DNA of 25,561 nt, from NCBI RefSeq assembly GCF_025567385.1, contig NZ_JAOQJU010000037.1:1-25561 (forward strand), written 5' to 3'. A program made the translations under genes and the position numbers. Shown here piece after piece: positions 24,838-25,561 of this stretch; the first letter of the stretch is position 1, and every line of letters begins with the position of its first letter. Origin of the DNA: Claveliimonas acetigenes. GTDB lineage: Bacteria > Bacillota > Clostridia > Lachnospirales > Lachnospiraceae. Under the pieces are notes generated by a model, which did no database searches, had not been told where the DNA came from, and worked only from the letters and a program-made list of their open reading frames with translations.

Positions 24838-24871
24838 GGCATCTGTCAGAAATGGCAGGTGCCATTTTTTT
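24838..24871 (+). terminator. Rho-independent terminator after abiEii
   Basis: GGCATCTGTC (24838-24847) pairs along all ten bases (two G-T wobbles) with GGCAGGTGCC (24854-24863). The loop is AGAAAT and the tail is A followed by seven T. Confidence 0.88.
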
Positions 24872-24969
24872 AAGCTCCGAATCCTTTCACGGAATGTCTC
24901 TCCCTTTTTGTAGTCCTTATTTTAGGGCGCAAAAACCCCTTGTTTGGATTTTTTGAAGTGCTTCCCAGG

Positions 24970-25073
24970 CTAAGCTGTTTTCTGCTCCTGTTTTCCCTCA
25001 TATTTCTTGACGAAGAAACTGAAGTTAATTTTCTGTTGCCCAATTTCAAAAAAGTCGTAAAACTGTCTATTTC
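24970..25073 (-). pseudogene. Possible C-terminal fragment of an unidentified protein
   Basis: On the minus strand an open frame gives QFYDFFEIGQQKINFSFF and then VKKYEGKQEQKTA before TAG at 24970-24972. The composition is protein-like, but I cannot place it in a family. It has no start or ribosome site and joins antisense to the ORF6N remnant at about 25073, so it may be a leftover of another gene. Confidence 0.2.
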
Positions 25074-25380
25074 CCGACAGCCCTTGAACGAAAACGGGTA
25101 TGGTGGACGACGTACTTTACCCTATGTTTTTACGGAACAAGGAATATCTATGCTTGCAAGTGTTCTCCATAGCGAAGTTGCCGTAAATGTAAGTATCGGT
25201 ATTATGAGGACTTTCGTAGAGATGCGTCGCTTTATCTCCAACAATGTTCTGCTTTTTGAGCGTATCAGCAATGTGGAATTGAAGCAGTTGGAATATCAGA
25301 AACAGACGGATGAGAAGTTAGAACAGATTTAGGATGCGTTCAGCTTGAAAATGCTGTGTCACGAACCGCTTTTTTGTTTT
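25069..25380 (+). pseudogene. ORF6N-domain (phage regulator-like) gene remnant
   Basis: The frame from about 25069 gives SRQPLNENGYGGRRTLPYVF, TEQGISMLASVLHSEVAVNV, SIGIMRTFVEMRRFISNNVL and LFERISNVELKQLEYQKQTD, ending EKLEQI at TAG 25330-25332. This is the middle part of an ORF6N-domain protein. The first roughly 60 residues are replaced by unrelated sequence. After the stop the same frame continues DAFSL, which in full-length relatives follows GQIY much further downstream. So it appears to have an internal deletion plus a nonsense codon. It is not a working gene. It belongs to the same accessory zone as the AbiE pair. Confidence 0.7.
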
Positions 25381-25561
25381 CAATGAGATGAAAAGAACAG
25401 GTCGGGAATAAATTTCGTAAACTATGCGTTTAATGAAATTTTTAATGAAAGATTATAAAATATAAATAAAGGTAGTGTAAAGTAGTCTATGAAAAAATGG
25501 AGCTGAAAAAATGGCTCCATCGGAACCTTGAAAATTGCAGATATATTAGCTTTTGGCGGTG
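25381..25561. other. Unresolved AT-rich end of the window
   Basis: No gene is recognised here. It contains TATAAA-like promoter elements near 25454 and a hairpin, ATGGAGC (25497-25503) with GCTCCAT (25514-25520). The 11-base direct repeat TGAAAAAATGG occurs twice (25490-25500 and 25504-25514). The hairpin has no T tract. This may be the leader of a mobile-element gene beyond the window. Confidence 0.4.

Noticed and set aside
25497..25520. Hairpin ATGGAGC/GCTCCAT as a terminator
   Set aside because: The stem is short, the loop is A-rich and no T tract follows on either strand.

Overview
The window looks like a chromosomal segment of a gut-type Lachnospiraceae (Clostridia, Bacillota). The evidence is the gene content: a roughly 390-residue Clostridial PRPP synthetase, a DnaD/DnaC-type primosome pair, GlgC plus GlgD, SpoVG, a T-box-controlled short proline-tRNA ligase with a C-terminal Cys cluster, strong Shine-Dalgarno sites and sigma-A promoters of Gram-positive type. 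The species cannot be named from the sequence alone. Bases 7753-8027 are an assembly gap (N).

Layout. (1) 1-4903, minus strand: murC, then dnaD, dnaC and prs, converging on an unidentified plus-strand gene tail through a bidirectional terminator. Three perfect DnaA boxes plus one degenerate copy lie between murC and dnaD, so the helicase-loading operon may be under DnaA control. (2) 5093-7752, plus strand: glgC-glgD (glycogen synthesis) and spoVG, which runs into the gap. (3) 8028-9973, minus strand: an AgrC/AgrA-like two-component system. The histidine kinase is interrupted by one in-frame TAG just before its H-box and is cut by the gap. (4) 10146-18381, plus strand: a five-gene surface-protein operon transcribed divergently from the response regulator. 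It contains a polytopic membrane protein, a 1951-residue multidomain surface protein, a membrane-anchored beta protein, a secreted beta-sandwich protein and a small Glu/Pro-rich anchored protein. A perfect inverted repeat sits between the regulator and this operon. (5) 18422-21212: an RluA-type pseudouridine synthase (minus), then a Ca2+/Na+ antiporter and a degenerate NodB-like protein (plus). The first two genes have overlapping divergent promoters. (6) 21217-23154: promoter, Pro T-box leader, proS and terminator. (7) 23156 to the end: accessory DNA with a decayed IS1380-type transposase, an AbiEi/AbiEii toxin-antitoxin pair and a decayed ORF6N-domain gene. The last bases are unresolved.

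How the parts relate. The murC/dnaD/dnaC/prs block and the glg, spoVG and proS genes are ordinary core functions. The accessory signals are the regulator-plus-surface-operon module (8028-18381) and the defence/mobile remnant zone (23156-25561). The items most worth a second look are the DnaA-box cluster in front of dnaD, the single-base nonsense interruption of the kinase, the surface operon with two matching V(K/R)TGD anchors, and the ORF6N remnant with an apparent short-repeat deletion.
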